Shown here in pieces: positions 31,164 through 39,980 of a DNA stretch of 57,149 bases. Location of the stretch: assembly GCA_021300535.1 (NCBI GenBank), contig JAJTED010000059.1, forward strand, positions 1 to 57,149. The letters run 5' to 3'. The translations under genes were made by a program, and so were the position numbers. Source of the DNA: Planctomycetaceae bacterium (lineage in GTDB: Bacteria; Planctomycetota; Planctomycetia; Pirellulales; UBA1268). Each line of letters starts with the position of its first letter. The first letter of the stretch is position 1. The notes under the pieces are model-generated. The model searched no databases. It was not told the origin of the DNA and saw nothing but the letters and a program-made list of their open reading frames with translations.

Positions 31164-33470
31164 GTGGCCGAAGACCTGAGCGGATTCTCGATGCTGGAGC
31201 TGTTCCGGCTGGAGGCGGAGAGCCAGACCGCCGTGCTCTCCGCCGGCGTGCTCGCGATCGAGGAGCTGGAGCGATCGCCCGCCACCGTCGAATCGATGAT
31301 GCGGGCCGCCCACTCGCTCAAGGGCGCGGCGCGGATCGTCGGCCTCGACGCGGCCGTCCGCGTGGCGCACGCCTTGGAGGACGTCTTCGTGGCCGCCGGC
31401 AAGGGGCAGTTCCACGTCCGTCCGGAGCATGCCGACCTACTGCTGGCCGCGATCGACTTCCTCGGGTCGATCGCCAAGGCCGACGACGCCCTGGCCGCCG
31501 CCGGTCCCTGGCCCGGTCGCGCCGCCGCACTCGTCGCGGCGGTCGATGACATGCTCGCGGGGCGGACCGCCCCGGTGGCCGTGATCCCGGCGGCACCGTC
31601 CCCGCCGGTCCCCGCGGCCCCGGCCGCGTCCGAGCCCACCACCGTCACCACCGTGGCGGCACCACCGCCGGAGCCCGATGCCGAGCCCGCCAGGCCGGTC
31701 GCGCGGCCCATCGAAACCGCTGATCGGGTCGTCCGCGTCTCCGCCGAAAGCCTGACGCGGCTGGTGGGCCTCGCGGGCGAGTCGCTGGTGGAGACGCGGC
31801 AGCTGCGGCCGTTCGTCGACGCGCTGTTGCAGCTGCGATCGGCACAGGTCGATCTGGCCGACGCCGTCGGCGGCTTCGACGAGAAGCTCAAGGCCGCCGA
31901 ACTGCCCCTGCCCCCCGCCCTGGTCGCCGTCCTGGCCACGATCCGTGAGCGGGCCGACGCCTGCCTGGCGAGCCTCACCAGCCACGTCGAGGACTTCGAG
32001 AGCTTCGCGCGGCGGAACGAGGACCTGTCCAACCGGCTCCACCAGGAAGTGATCGTCAGCCGCATGCGGCCGCTGGCCGACGGCATCCGCGGCTTCCCCC
32101 GGCTCGTCCGCGACCTGGCCCGGACGCTGGGAAAGCAGGTGCGGTTCGAGGTGCACGGCGAGCAGACGGGCGTCGACCGCGACATCCTCGACAAGCTCGA
32201 GGCGCCGCTCTCGCACCTCGTCCGCAACGCCGTCGACCACGGCCTGGAGACGCCGGCGGAGCGGACGGCCGCCGGCAAGCCGGACACGGGGGAGATTCGG
32301 CTCGAGGCCCGCCATCGGGCCGGCATGCTCCACATCACGCTCACCGACGACGGCCGCGGGATCGACGTCGAGCGGCTCCGGGCCCGGGCCATCGCCCGCG
32401 GGCTGGTTGCCAAGGCCGTGGCCGACCAGCTCACCGAGCTCGAGCTGCTCGAGTTCCTCTTCCTGCCCGGCTTCTCCACCAAGGACCAGGTGACGGAGAT
32501 CTCGGGCCGTGGCGTCGGCCTCGACGTCGTGCAGAGCATGGTCAAGGCGGTGGGGGGCAGCGTCCGCGTCGCCACCCAGCCCGGCCGGCAGACGGTGTTC
32601 ACGCTCCAGCTGCCGATCACGATGTCGGTGATCCGCGCGCTGCTGGTGGACGTGGGCGGCGAGCCCTACGCCTTCCCGCTCACCCGCATCGACCGGATCC
32701 TGTTCTGCCCCCAGGCCGACATCCGCACCGTGGAGGGCCGGCAATACTTCGACCGCGACGGCGTCTCGATCGGCCTCGTCCTGGCGGCCCAGATCCTGGA
32801 GACGGGCGGCGGCCCGCCGGCCGACCCGATGCCGGTGGTCGTGATCAGCGACCGCGGCCAGCAGTTCGGCATGATCGTCGACGCGTTCCTCGGCGAGCGC
32901 GACCTCGAGGTCCGGCCGCTCGATCCGCGGCTCGGCAAGGTGCAGGACGTCAACAGCGCGTCGCTCCTCGAAAACGGCGACCCGGTGCTGATCGTGGACG
33001 TCGAGGACCTCGTGCGGTCGATCGACAACGTGCTCATGGGCCGGCGGCTGTCGCGGGTGGAGTTCGAGCGGCTGGCCGAGCAGTCGCGGCAGCGGAAGCG
33101 GATCCTGGTGGTGGACGACTCGATCACCGTGCGCGAGCTGGAACGGCAACTGCTCCAGGCCCGCGGCTTCGTCGTCGACGTGGCCGTGGACGGCATGGAC
33201 GGCTGGAACGCCATCCGCAACGCCCACTACGACCTCGTGGTCACCGACGTGGACATGCCGCGCATGGACGGCATCGGCCTCGTCGGCCTGATCAAGGGCG
33301 ATCCGGCCCGCCGCGACATTCCGATCGTGATCGTGTCCTACAAGGACCGGGAGGAGGACCGGATCCGCGGCCTCGACGCCGGGGCCAACCGCTATCTCAC
33401 CAAGAGCAGTTTCCACGACGAGACGTTCGTCGATACGATCATCGATCTGATCGGCACACCCGCCGGTTGA
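31164..33470 (+). CDS. cheA: Hybrid histidine kinase CheA-REC (WspE-like)
   Basis: 768 residues, GTG 31164 with GAGGAG upstream. Domains in order: Hpt with phospho-accepting His50 in MMRAAHSLKGAARIVGL; a Pro/Ala linker in place of a clear P2; dimerisation and HATPase (SHLVRNAVDHGLETPAER, TDDGRGIDVERLRARA, GRGVGLDVVQSMVKAVGG); a CheW-like domain; and a C-terminal receiver (646-768) with Asp695 in VVTDVDMPRMDG. CheA-receiver fusions are typical of alternative-function chemosensory systems such as Wsp and Frz. It phosphorylates its own receiver, CheB and an unidentified output regulator. It is followed by 406 bases of REP-containing DNA before cheB. Confidence 0.94.
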   Translation: MAEDLSGFSMLELFRLEAESQTAVLSAGVLAIEELERSPATVESMMRAAHSLKGAARIVGLDAAVRVAHALEDVFVAAGKGQFHVRPEHADLLLAAIDFLGSIAKADDALAAAGPWPGRAAALVAAVDDMLAGRTAPVAVIPAAPSPPVPAAPAASEPTTVTTVAAPPPEPDAEPARPVARPIETADRVVRVSAESLTRLVGLAGESLVETRQLRPFVDALLQLRSAQVDLADAVGGFDEKLKAAELPLPPALVAVLATIRERADACLASLTSHVEDFESFARRNEDLSNRLHQEVIVSRMRPLADGIRGFPRLVRDLARTLGKQVRFEVHGEQTGVDRDILDKLEAPLSHLVRNAVDHGLETPAERTAAGKPDTGEIRLEARHRAGMLHITLTDDGRGIDVERLRARAIARGLVAKAVADQLTELELLEFLFLPGFSTKDQVTEISGRGVGLDVVQSMVKAVGGSVRVATQPGRQTVFTLQLPITMSVIRALLVDVGGEPYAFPLTRIDRILFCPQADIRTVEGRQYFDRDGVSIGLVLAAQILETGGGPPADPMPVVVISDRGQQFGMIVDAFLGERDLEVRPLDPRLGKVQDVNSASLLENGDPVLIVDVEDLVRSIDNVLMGRRLSRVEFERLAEQSRQRKRILVVDDSITVRELERQLLQARGFVVDVAVDGMDGWNAIRNAHYDLVVTDVDMPRMDGIGLVGLIKGDPARRDIPIVIVSYKDREEDRIRGLDAGANRYLTKSSFHDETFVDTIIDLIGTPAG

Positions 33471-33876
33471 CCATTCCACGGTCAGAGGCGAACGGATCGG
33501 CATGAGGATGCGGACTGTCGTGGCCGAGGAACGCCAGGCCACGACACGGACTTTCGCCAGCGACGCAACTCATGCCGCCCGTGAGCCACACATACTACCG
33601 GGAGCATCCAAAAGTTTACGGTTCACGAGTCTCCGCCTGGGGCATCGCGCCTCTCCCCATGGGAGAGGCCGGCCGGAGGCCGGGTGAGGGTGCCTTTGGT
33701 TGCGCCACGAAAGCACCCTCACCCCGCCCTCTCCCAGAGGGAGAGGGAGAAAGTGACTGCTGATTCATGCTCATGAAACACCCTCATGCCACGCACAAAC
33801 GTGAATGGCAAGCATGGATCAACGTCAACAACATCATGCTCCTGGTAGTGATTGAACCATCGAGGAAGGCTGTGAC
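33471..33876. repeat. cheA-cheB intergenic region with REP-like inverted repeat (33650-33748)
   Basis: 406 bases without a supported gene. The centre holds a REP-like element of the same family as 5125-5232 but in the other orientation: CCTCTCCC/GGGAGAGG end hairpins around GGGTGAGGGTGCC and GCACCCTCACCC arms. The flanks (33560-33640 and 33750-33860) are clearly more AT-rich than the genes. AGGAAGG at about 33862 is a good ribosome binding site for cheB. A separate cheB promoter in the AT-rich part is plausible but not demonstrable. Confidence 0.7.
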
Positions 33877-34881
33877 ATGAGAATCGGCATCGTCAACGAC
33901 ATGCGGGCGGCCTGCGAGGCGCTGCGCCGCGTGGTGGACAGCCTCCCCGATCACGAGGTCGCCTGGACGGCAAGCGACGGCGTCGAGGCGGTGGCGCTGG
34001 CGAAGCGCGACCGGCCCGACCTGATCCTCATGGACCTGCTGATGCCGCACATGGACGGCGCCCAGGCGACCCGACAGATCATGGCCGCCGCGCCGTGCGC
34101 GATCCTCGTGGTCACCGCCACGGTGAGCGGCAACATCTCGCTCGTCTACGACGCCATGGGCTACGGCGCCCTCGACGCGGTCGACACGCCGATGCTCGGT
34201 CCGGCAGGCGAGGTGAGCGGCGCCGGGGCGCTGGTCGAAAAGATCGGCGTCATCGCCAAGCTCGTCGGCCCCGCCGGCGAGAGCCGCAGGCGGCCGCAGC
34301 CGCGGGCCGGCGGCGCACCGCCGCGGCTGCTCGTCGTCGGCGCTTCGACCGGCGGCCCGAAGGCGCTCGCCGACCTGCTCCTGCCCCTGCCGCAGGACTG
34401 GAACGTGGCCACCGTCATCGTCCAGCACGTCGACGTGGCCTTCGCCCAGGGGCTGGCCAAGTGGCTCGGCGACCGCACGGGCCGGTCCGTGCGCGTGGCG
34501 GAGCACGGCCAGCACCCGCAGGCCGGCGACGTGCTGCTCGCCGGCACGAACGACCACCTCGCCCTGTCGAAGGACCGCAGCCTGGAATACCGCGCAGACC
34601 CCCGCGAGGTGTTCTTCCGCCCCAGCGTGGACGTGTTCTTCGGCAGCGTGGCCGAGCACTGGCCGCAGATCGGCGTCGCCATCCTGCTGACGGGCATGGG
34701 CAAGGACGGCGCCAAGGGTCTGGCCACGCTCCGTGGCCGCGGCTGGCACACGATCGCCCAGGACGAGGCGACGAGCGTCGTGTGGAGCATGCCCAAGGCG
34801 GCGATCGACGCCGGTGCCGCCTGCGAGGTGCTCGCCATCGACCAGATGGCCCGCGTCGTCACCGCCCGCCTGGGCGGGTAG
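33877..34881 (+). CDS. cheB: CheB methylesterase (WspF-like)
   Basis: 334 residues. The receiver domain (1-120) has the acceptor Asp53 in LILMDLLMPHMDG and begins MRIGIVNDMRAACEALRRVV, very close to the WspF start. The methylesterase domain has catalytic Ser157 (VGASTGGPKAL), His184 (VIVQHVD) and the Asp of LLTGMGKDGAKG. It demethylates the receptor and resets the array; in Pseudomonas, loss of WspF locks the system on. Its 3' end meets a reading frame from the opposite strand that reads through a hairpin repeat. Confidence 0.94.
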   Translation: MRIGIVNDMRAACEALRRVVDSLPDHEVAWTASDGVEAVALAKRDRPDLILMDLLMPHMDGAQATRQIMAAAPCAILVVTATVSGNISLVYDAMGYGALDAVDTPMLGPAGEVSGAGALVEKIGVIAKLVGPAGESRRRPQPRAGGAPPRLLVVGASTGGPKALADLLLPLPQDWNVATVIVQHVDVAFAQGLAKWLGDRTGRSVRVAEHGQHPQAGDVLLAGTNDHLALSKDRSLEYRADPREVFFRPSVDVFFGSVAEHWPQIGVAILLTGMGKDGAKGLATLRGRGWHTIAQDEATSVVWSMPKAAIDAGAACEVLAIDQMARVVTARLGG

Positions 34882-34954
34882 GTGCGCCGCTGCGGCATGG
34901 CGTCGCCGTCTCCGCCGGGGGCTGCTTGTAGAAGCGGCGTGCTGTATCAAGAAG

Positions 34955-34974
34955 CCCCGGGTGGAAACCCGGGG
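34955..34974 (-). terminator. Hairpin downstream of cheB and the oxidoreductase
   Basis: CCCCGGGT-GGAA-ACCCGGGG (34955-34974). On the minus strand it is followed by CTTCTTG. It is a copy of the dispersed hairpin family and lies between convergent genes, so it probably acts as a terminator. The longer repeat copy extends to about 35060. Confidence 0.6.
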
Positions 34975-35086
34975 ACTCCGGGCACGAAAACCACCCCGCC
35001 GTCCATGTCGCTCGACGGCACACAATTTCCCGCTTCCAACCCGCATCGCATGGCACCCGCGTGCATGCCATGCTCACCGCGGCAAC

Positions 35087-35175
35087 CCCGCGCCGCCAGG
35101 AGTTCGGTCCTCCCGGCCGCGTCGCGACACCGGCCGCCTCGAGCCGGGCGATCGCCTCGGCCACGCCCCGCCGGA
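35087..35175. repeat. Rearranged duplicate of amidase-gene sequence
   Basis: 35114-35175 is identical over 62 bases to 37317-37378 in the amidase gene, and 35087-35126 matches 37049-37088 with one change in 40. In the amidase these blocks are about 230 bases apart. Here they overlap at CGGCCGCGTCGCG, a 13-base repeat present at both amidase sites. Confidence 0.93.
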
Positions 35176-36692
35176 CGGCGGCGACGTCGGGCCAGGGAAT
35201 CTCGTGCGGCGCCACCTTCCGTTTCGCGGCCACGGCGGCCGCAGCCCCGGCCGCCTCGCCCATGGCGACCGCATTGCCGGTGACATCGCCGCTGATGCAC
35301 CGCCCCGCCAGCAGCAAGCCGTCCACGTCCCGCGCCACCAGCGCACGATACGGAATGTCGTAGGGCTGCACATTGACGCCGGCGTTGTCGTAGGCCTTCA
35401 GCTTGTTGGCCTCGGCGGTGAGGGCGTGGATGTCGACCGGAAAGGTGGCCCGCACGACGGCGTCGTCTTGCCGCGCACCCGTGACGAGATCGTCGCGCGT
35501 GACGACGAAGCGGCCGCGAATCCGCCTTCCGTCTCGGACACCGATCTGTTCCGGCGTGGCGGCGATCTGCACCCCCTCCCACGGTCCGCCGAGCCGCGCG
35601 AGCGCCCGCACGATCCGGTGCAATTCCCCCCGCGCCCGCAACGTCGCCGTTGTCACCGCAGCGGCGTCGGTGGCGTTGATCCCATATTCGTGGTTGGCCA
35701 TGAGGAGCACGAGGTTGCCCCGGATGGGAAACAGGCACGCCGCCCCGTAGCTCGGCGTGACGCCGGCACGAGCCAAGACGTCGCGGAACGCCTGGCGACC
35801 GGTGTGCGTGCCGTGCCTGCCCGTGCCGTGCCTGCCCGTGCCGTGCAGGCAGTCGGCGATCAGCGCCGCGTCCTTGACGACCAGCAGGGCGTACATCGTC
35901 AGCGGCTGGCAGGGGCAGGATTTCTCGCGACCGATCTCGAACTCGCAGCCCGCCTGGGCGGCCAGGCCACCATCGCCGGTCGTGTCGATGAACACCGGCG
36001 CCCGCCACGACTGACGGCCCGACTTTGATTCCGTGACGATCGTGTCGAGACGGCGGCCGTCGCGGTAGGCCGCGGTCACGCGCGTGTGCAGTTGCACCCG
36101 CACGCCCGTCCTCCAGCAGCAGCTTCATCTCCTCGGGCTGGTAGCAAATCGCGTTCATCCCCTCGCCATCGATAGCGTCTCGAGCCCGCAGAAGCCGCAC
36201 GAGTTCCCGGTTGAAGCCGGGCTTGTCGAAGTCGAGCAGGTAGCCCAGGAGCGACGACGTCCAGACGCCGCCGAGTGCCCCGTGCGTCTCGAAGAGTCGC
36301 ACCCGGGCGCCGGCCCTGGCAGCCGTGATCGCCGCGGCCACCCCCGCCGGCCCCGCACCGCAGACGACGACGTCCGCGTCGGCAGCGACCGGCAGCGTTC
36401 GCGACGGTTCGCGGAGCCCGCCTGCGGGAGACCCCTCGACCCATTCTCTGAACATAGTCCGGTCAATGGCACCTCCGCAACGCTTGGCCGGCCGATGAGC
36501 GGCTCGTGAGCCGCGTGCTCTCGTCTCCCGCGTGTGAATAGCGGTTCCCGGAAGGTTCCCGGAACACCTGCCTTCCTCCCTGCGGTGGCGATTGAGAGGC
36601 GACGGCGCAGGCTCTCTCCGCGTCCGCCCTCATGGCGGCGGCAGCGGCGTTGCAGGCGCGCCGCGACGACAGGCCGAGCCGAGTTCGTGTTC

Positions 36693-38123
36693 TCACCCCG
36701 CCCCGCGCTCGATCGCCGCCATCACGTCGAGGACGACCGACTCGTCGGCACCGAAACCACCCACGACCTGCACGCCCACCGGCAGCCCGCGACTGCCGCG
36801 GTCGGTCGCCGCCGCGGCCCGGAGCACCGGATCGAACGAGAAGCCGCGGCCGGTCTCCTCCTCGGACCGCACCCGCGTCACCGGCACCGCGCCGGCCGGC
36901 AGGTCGAACAGGTTCGCCAGCAGGCATGGCGCCGCTGCGAGCACGAGCCGGGCCGCCGTGCCGTGCCGCAGGGCCGGCAGCGCGGAAACCGGACAGACGA
37001 CCGCATCACAGCCGCGGGTGACGTCCGCGAGCCGCACGGCGAGGGCGTCCCGCGCCGCCAGGAGCTCGGTCCTCCCGGCCGCGTCGCGGGGGCCGGTCGC
37101 GAGCAGGCCGTCGGCCTCCACGCGGCGGCCAAGGAGCCGCACGAGCCTGGCCACGGCCGGCCGCAGCCACCGCGGCATGCCCCCGAGCCGCAGCAGCCGC
37201 TCGACGCCGCGGATCGGCCGTTCCCCGGCGAACAGCCTGCGGAGGTCTCCCGTGCCATGGGCCGAGACGATCGCCAGGTGCAGCATGGCGGCCGCTGTGG
37301 CCAGGCCGCCATCCAGCGGCCGCGTCGCGACACCGGCCGCCTCGAGCCGGGCGATCGCCTCGGCCACGCCCCGCCGGATGGCGGGCGATGCCGGAATCGG
37401 ACCGGCGTCGTCCCACCAGCCGATCGTCAGCGGGCGGGCCGCGGCTGGCTCCCGCGGGCCGACGGCCGCCAGCGTTAGCCGCAAGTCGGCGACCGTACGG
37501 GCGAGAAACCCGGCCCGCGGCCGAAAGGCTGTCAGATGCGGGAGCGTGTCGAACCCGCCGCCGTCGCCCAGAGCGGTCGACCGCGGCATGATCGTGGCGA
37601 TGCCGCAGGCGTGCGCCGGCTGCCGCAGGCTCCCGGCGAGATCGTTGCCCAGGGCCAAGGGCACGACCCCCGCGGCGACGAGCGCCGCATCACCACCGCT
37701 CGAGCCCCCCGGCCCGCGGGATGCATCGTGCGGATGGTGCGTCCGCCCCCAGACGGGGTTCTCGGTCTCGTGAAGGAACATCGCCTGCGGAACGTTCGCC
37801 TTGCCGATCACGATCGCGCCCGCCGCCCGCAGCCGCGCGACCAGCGGCGCGTCGGCGGCATCGATCGCGGCCCGGCGGCCCGCGATGCCGAGCGTCGTCC
37901 GCAGCCCGGCGACCGCGAAGCATTCCTTGATGCTCACCGGCACACCGGCCAGCGGGCCCGCGGCGGCCGCGACCTCGCCGGCAGCGGCCGCGAACCGCTC
38001 CTGCACCAGCGCGTTGAGCCGCGCATGGGTGGCGCGGTGGCGAGCCTCCGCCGCGGCGAGCGGGGCCGCCGGGGCGACGCGGCCCGCCGTCACGGCGGCG
38101 CGGATGTCGGCGACGCTCTGCAC
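36693..38123 (-). CDS. Amidase signature family hydrolase
   Basis: 476 residues. The amidase signature is clear: catalytic Lys in GVPVSIKECFAVAG, the Gly/Ser-rich loop GPGGSSGGDAALVAAG with the cis-Ser, and the nucleophile Ser in NDLAGSLRQPAHACG, forming the Ser-cisSer-Lys triad. It belongs to the general AS family (fatty-acid-amide-hydrolase-like or 6-aminohexanoate-like), not clearly GatA since no gatB/gatC lies nearby and the C-terminal region differs. It hydrolyses an unknown amide or ester. The region GVAEAIARLEAAGVATRP is native to AS enzymes, which makes this gene the source of the copy found in the neighbouring oxidoreductase. It is 49 bases downstream of the acidic membrane protein on the same strand. 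Confidence 0.88.
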   Translation of the reverse strand: MQSVADIRAAVTAGRVAPAAPLAAAEARHRATHARLNALVQERFAAAAGEVAAAAGPLAGVPVSIKECFAVAGLRTTLGIAGRRAAIDAADAPLVARLRAAGAIVIGKANVPQAMFLHETENPVWGRTHHPHDASRGPGGSSGGDAALVAAGVVPLALGNDLAGSLRQPAHACGIATIMPRSTALGDGGGFDTLPHLTAFRPRAGFLARTVADLRLTLAAVGPREPAAARPLTIGWWDDAGPIPASPAIRRGVAEAIARLEAAGVATRPLDGGLATAAAMLHLAIVSAHGTGDLRRLFAGERPIRGVERLLRLGGMPRWLRPAVARLVRLLGRRVEADGLLATGPRDAAGRTELLAARDALAVRLADVTRGCDAVVCPVSALPALRHGTAARLVLAAAPCLLANLFDLPAGAVPVTRVRSEEETGRGFSFDPVLRAAAATDRGSRGLPVGVQVVGGFGADESVVLDVMAAIERGAG

Positions 38124-38172
38124 CTGCCGCCTCGAACTCCGTGCCGCCTGTCCGGGAAAGAACGACCGCCGA

Positions 38173-39870
38173 TCAGAACCCGCCGCCGAAGCCGCCGCCC
38201 GCCGCCACGACCGGACGCACGTCGGCCGCCCACACCACGTCGCCGTCGAACACCATTCCCATGAGCATCACGGCGTCACCCTGCACGGCAGCCGGCTCGG
38301 CCCGGGACAGCACGGTAAGTTCGCGTGTCGCGCCCTTGGGCATGGCGATGGTCACCTTGGACGACCAGTACGGCCCGACCCGCCGCGACGCCTGGAACGT
38401 CACCGGCAGCACCACGCCGTCGCTCGGCCGCTTCGCGTAGTCGAGCCAGTTGCGGCCCAGCCGCACCAGGTCTTCGCGGTGCCGACCGAGCCGACCATGG
38501 ATGCCAACGAGCGACTGCGGCGGCTCGACGAGCGGCCGGCCCGCGTCGCCCGAGATTCGCTCGAGGATCACGAGTTCCGCGGCCACCTTGGCGAGCGTCT
38601 TGTAGAGATCGACGAGCCGCGTCTTGCGGGCCGGATCCTCGGCGTCGGCCACGTCCTCCACGGCAGCCAGCGCCGCGAGGGCTTCTTCCACCGCCGCGTC
38701 GAGCGGCCGGCGGTCGGCGGCAGCAGCCTCGGCGGCCAACCGCCTGGCCTCGGCCGCCGCCCGCTCGGCATCGAGCGGCGCCGGAGCGGCCGGCTGGTTG
38801 GTGGCGGCCAGCGGATCCTCGAACGTCTCGCCGTCGCTCGGCACGACCGGTGTGTCGTCCACGACCGGCTCACCTGCCGACGGCGGCTGCGGCGCATCCA
38901 CGGCCAGGTCGGCCACGGCGTCCACGCCCGGCGACGCATCCTTGATCGCGGGCTCGTCGGTCGCGGCCCCGCTCCCTGTGCCCAGCGCATCGAGCGGCGA
39001 CCCCGCGAACGATCCCGGTGCCGTGGCCCCTCCGCCTCTCTTGAAACCCGGCTGAAACTTCTCCGGCAGCAGGAAGGCCACGCTCTCGGGCACGTGCTTC
39101 GTGACCTTGAACGGGTCCTTCTGAAATCCCCAGATCAGGATGCCGAGCGTGATCGGGATCGCCATCACGCCGCCGAGCACCACGCCGATCATCTGGCCGA
39201 TGCCCCCCTTCTTCCGCTTGGCCGGCTTGGCGGCCTTGCGCGGGGCGGAACCAGCCACGGCCGCACCGGCCGCAGCCCCGGCGAACACGGCCGCGTCGCC
39301 GGGCGCATCGTCGAGCAGCTCGCTCGCCGTGAAAACGGATGACTCGTCTGCCGGGGCGGTGGTGAACGGAAAAGATTCATCCGCATCGCCCGCCTCGGAG
39401 TCGGCCTCCGCACTGCCCGTGAACGCGAATGCTTCGCCAGACGCATCGGCATCGGGAGACGGCGCGTCGGCCTCCGATGCCCACACGTCGATCTCCTCCG
39501 CGGCGACGATGCCCGACGAGCCGGTGCCGATCTCGACCGCAGACGATCCGGCGGCCGCGTCCGGCGCGACCGCGTCCTGAATCGGCTCGGCCTCGTCGAG
39601 CCAGGCTCCCACGAGGTCGTCTTCGATCGCGGCGTCGGGCTTCCCGGCCCCGAGAGCATCATGGCTCGGCGCCGAAGCGGCGGGCTCGTCGGCCGCCACG
39701 ACGGGCGGCCGAGAATCGCCCGCGTCGTTCGGCAGCTCGGCCGCAGGCAGACCAGCGGCCGCGTCGTCGAACGAGAAGGCCAGGTCAGGCTGAGGATCAC
39801 CCGCGTCGCCGGACAGGATGTCGGCCCACGGATCGGCCGCGGAGTCTTTCTTCTGGTCGTCGTCGGCCAT
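38173..39870 (-). CDS. Acidic single-TM planctomycete protein, function unknown
   Basis: 565 residues. ATG 39870 has GGGGAGG well placed; two GTG codons lie just before it. The N-terminal about 220 residues are highly acidic and low-complexity (Asp/Ala/Glu/Ser: ADPWADILSGDAGD, EEIDVWASEADAPSPDADAS). A basic stop (RKAAKPAKRKKGG) and one membrane segment (MIGVVLGGVMAIPITLGILIW) follow, then an Ala-rich helical part and a compact C-terminal domain ending in GGGFGGGF. This looks like a cytoplasmic acidic domain attached to a periplasmic one. I do not recognise a named family; similar architectures are frequent in Pirellulales. Confidence 0.72.
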   Translation of the reverse strand: MADDDQKKDSAADPWADILSGDAGDPQPDLAFSFDDAAAGLPAAELPNDAGDSRPPVVAADEPAASAPSHDALGAGKPDAAIEDDLVGAWLDEAEPIQDAVAPDAAAGSSAVEIGTGSSGIVAAEEIDVWASEADAPSPDADASGEAFAFTGSAEADSEAGDADESFPFTTAPADESSVFTASELLDDAPGDAAVFAGAAAGAAVAGSAPRKAAKPAKRKKGGIGQMIGVVLGGVMAIPITLGILIWGFQKDPFKVTKHVPESVAFLLPEKFQPGFKRGGGATAPGSFAGSPLDALGTGSGAATDEPAIKDASPGVDAVADLAVDAPQPPSAGEPVVDDTPVVPSDGETFEDPLAATNQPAAPAPLDAERAAAEARRLAAEAAAADRRPLDAAVEEALAALAAVEDVADAEDPARKTRLVDLYKTLAKVAAELVILERISGDAGRPLVEPPQSLVGIHGRLGRHREDLVRLGRNWLDYAKRPSDGVVLPVTFQASRRVGPYWSSKVTIAMPKGATRELTVLSRAEPAAVQGDAVMLMGMVFDGDVVWAADVRPVVAAGGGFGGGF

Positions 39871-39980
39871 CACCACCTCCCCGGCTCGTGCGTTCCACGG
39901 TCTGTCATGCCCCCCGCGACTCCGCGGGTCAGCGGAAGTCTACCACCGGTTTTTCCCGGGCTGCCAGCGGCGTTGCCCGT

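Larger units (their letters stand above)
34859..36455 (-). pseudogene. FAD-dependent oxidoreductase, frameshifted, with chimeric 3' end
   Basis: The first frame (ATG 36455) has the dinucleotide-binding motif VVVCGAGPAGVAAAITAARA and VRLFETHGALGGVW, like the planctomycete FAD-dependent oxidoreductases of PF12831. At about 36105 the frame changes: EEMKLLLEDG is followed in another frame by VRVQLHTRVTAAYRDGR. Loss of one base in GAC-G(C)GGGC restores it. Homology continues (VFIDTTGDGGLAAQAG, LLLAGRCISGDVTGNAVAMG, IPWPDVAAVRR) to about 35175. After that the sequence is an amidase-derived block (35087-35175) and then hairpin-repeat DNA, read through to 34859. The natural C-terminus is therefore uncertain. 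A short in-frame repeat (GTGRH units) lies at about 35806-35850. The substrate is unknown. Confidence 0.8.

Noticed and set aside
33502..33763. Two short plus-strand frames in the cheA-cheB gap
   Set aside because: They run through the REP-like element, and the peptide content (REGEGESDC-like) is typical of repeat read-through.
34859..35086. C-terminal residues of the oxidoreductase read from hairpin-repeat DNA
   Set aside because: Not treated as real protein: the sequence is a repeat copy that reads similarly in several places of the window.
36463..36927. Minus-strand frame between amidase and oxidoreductase
   Set aside because: Overlaps the amidase 3' end in another frame and has only low-complexity sequence.
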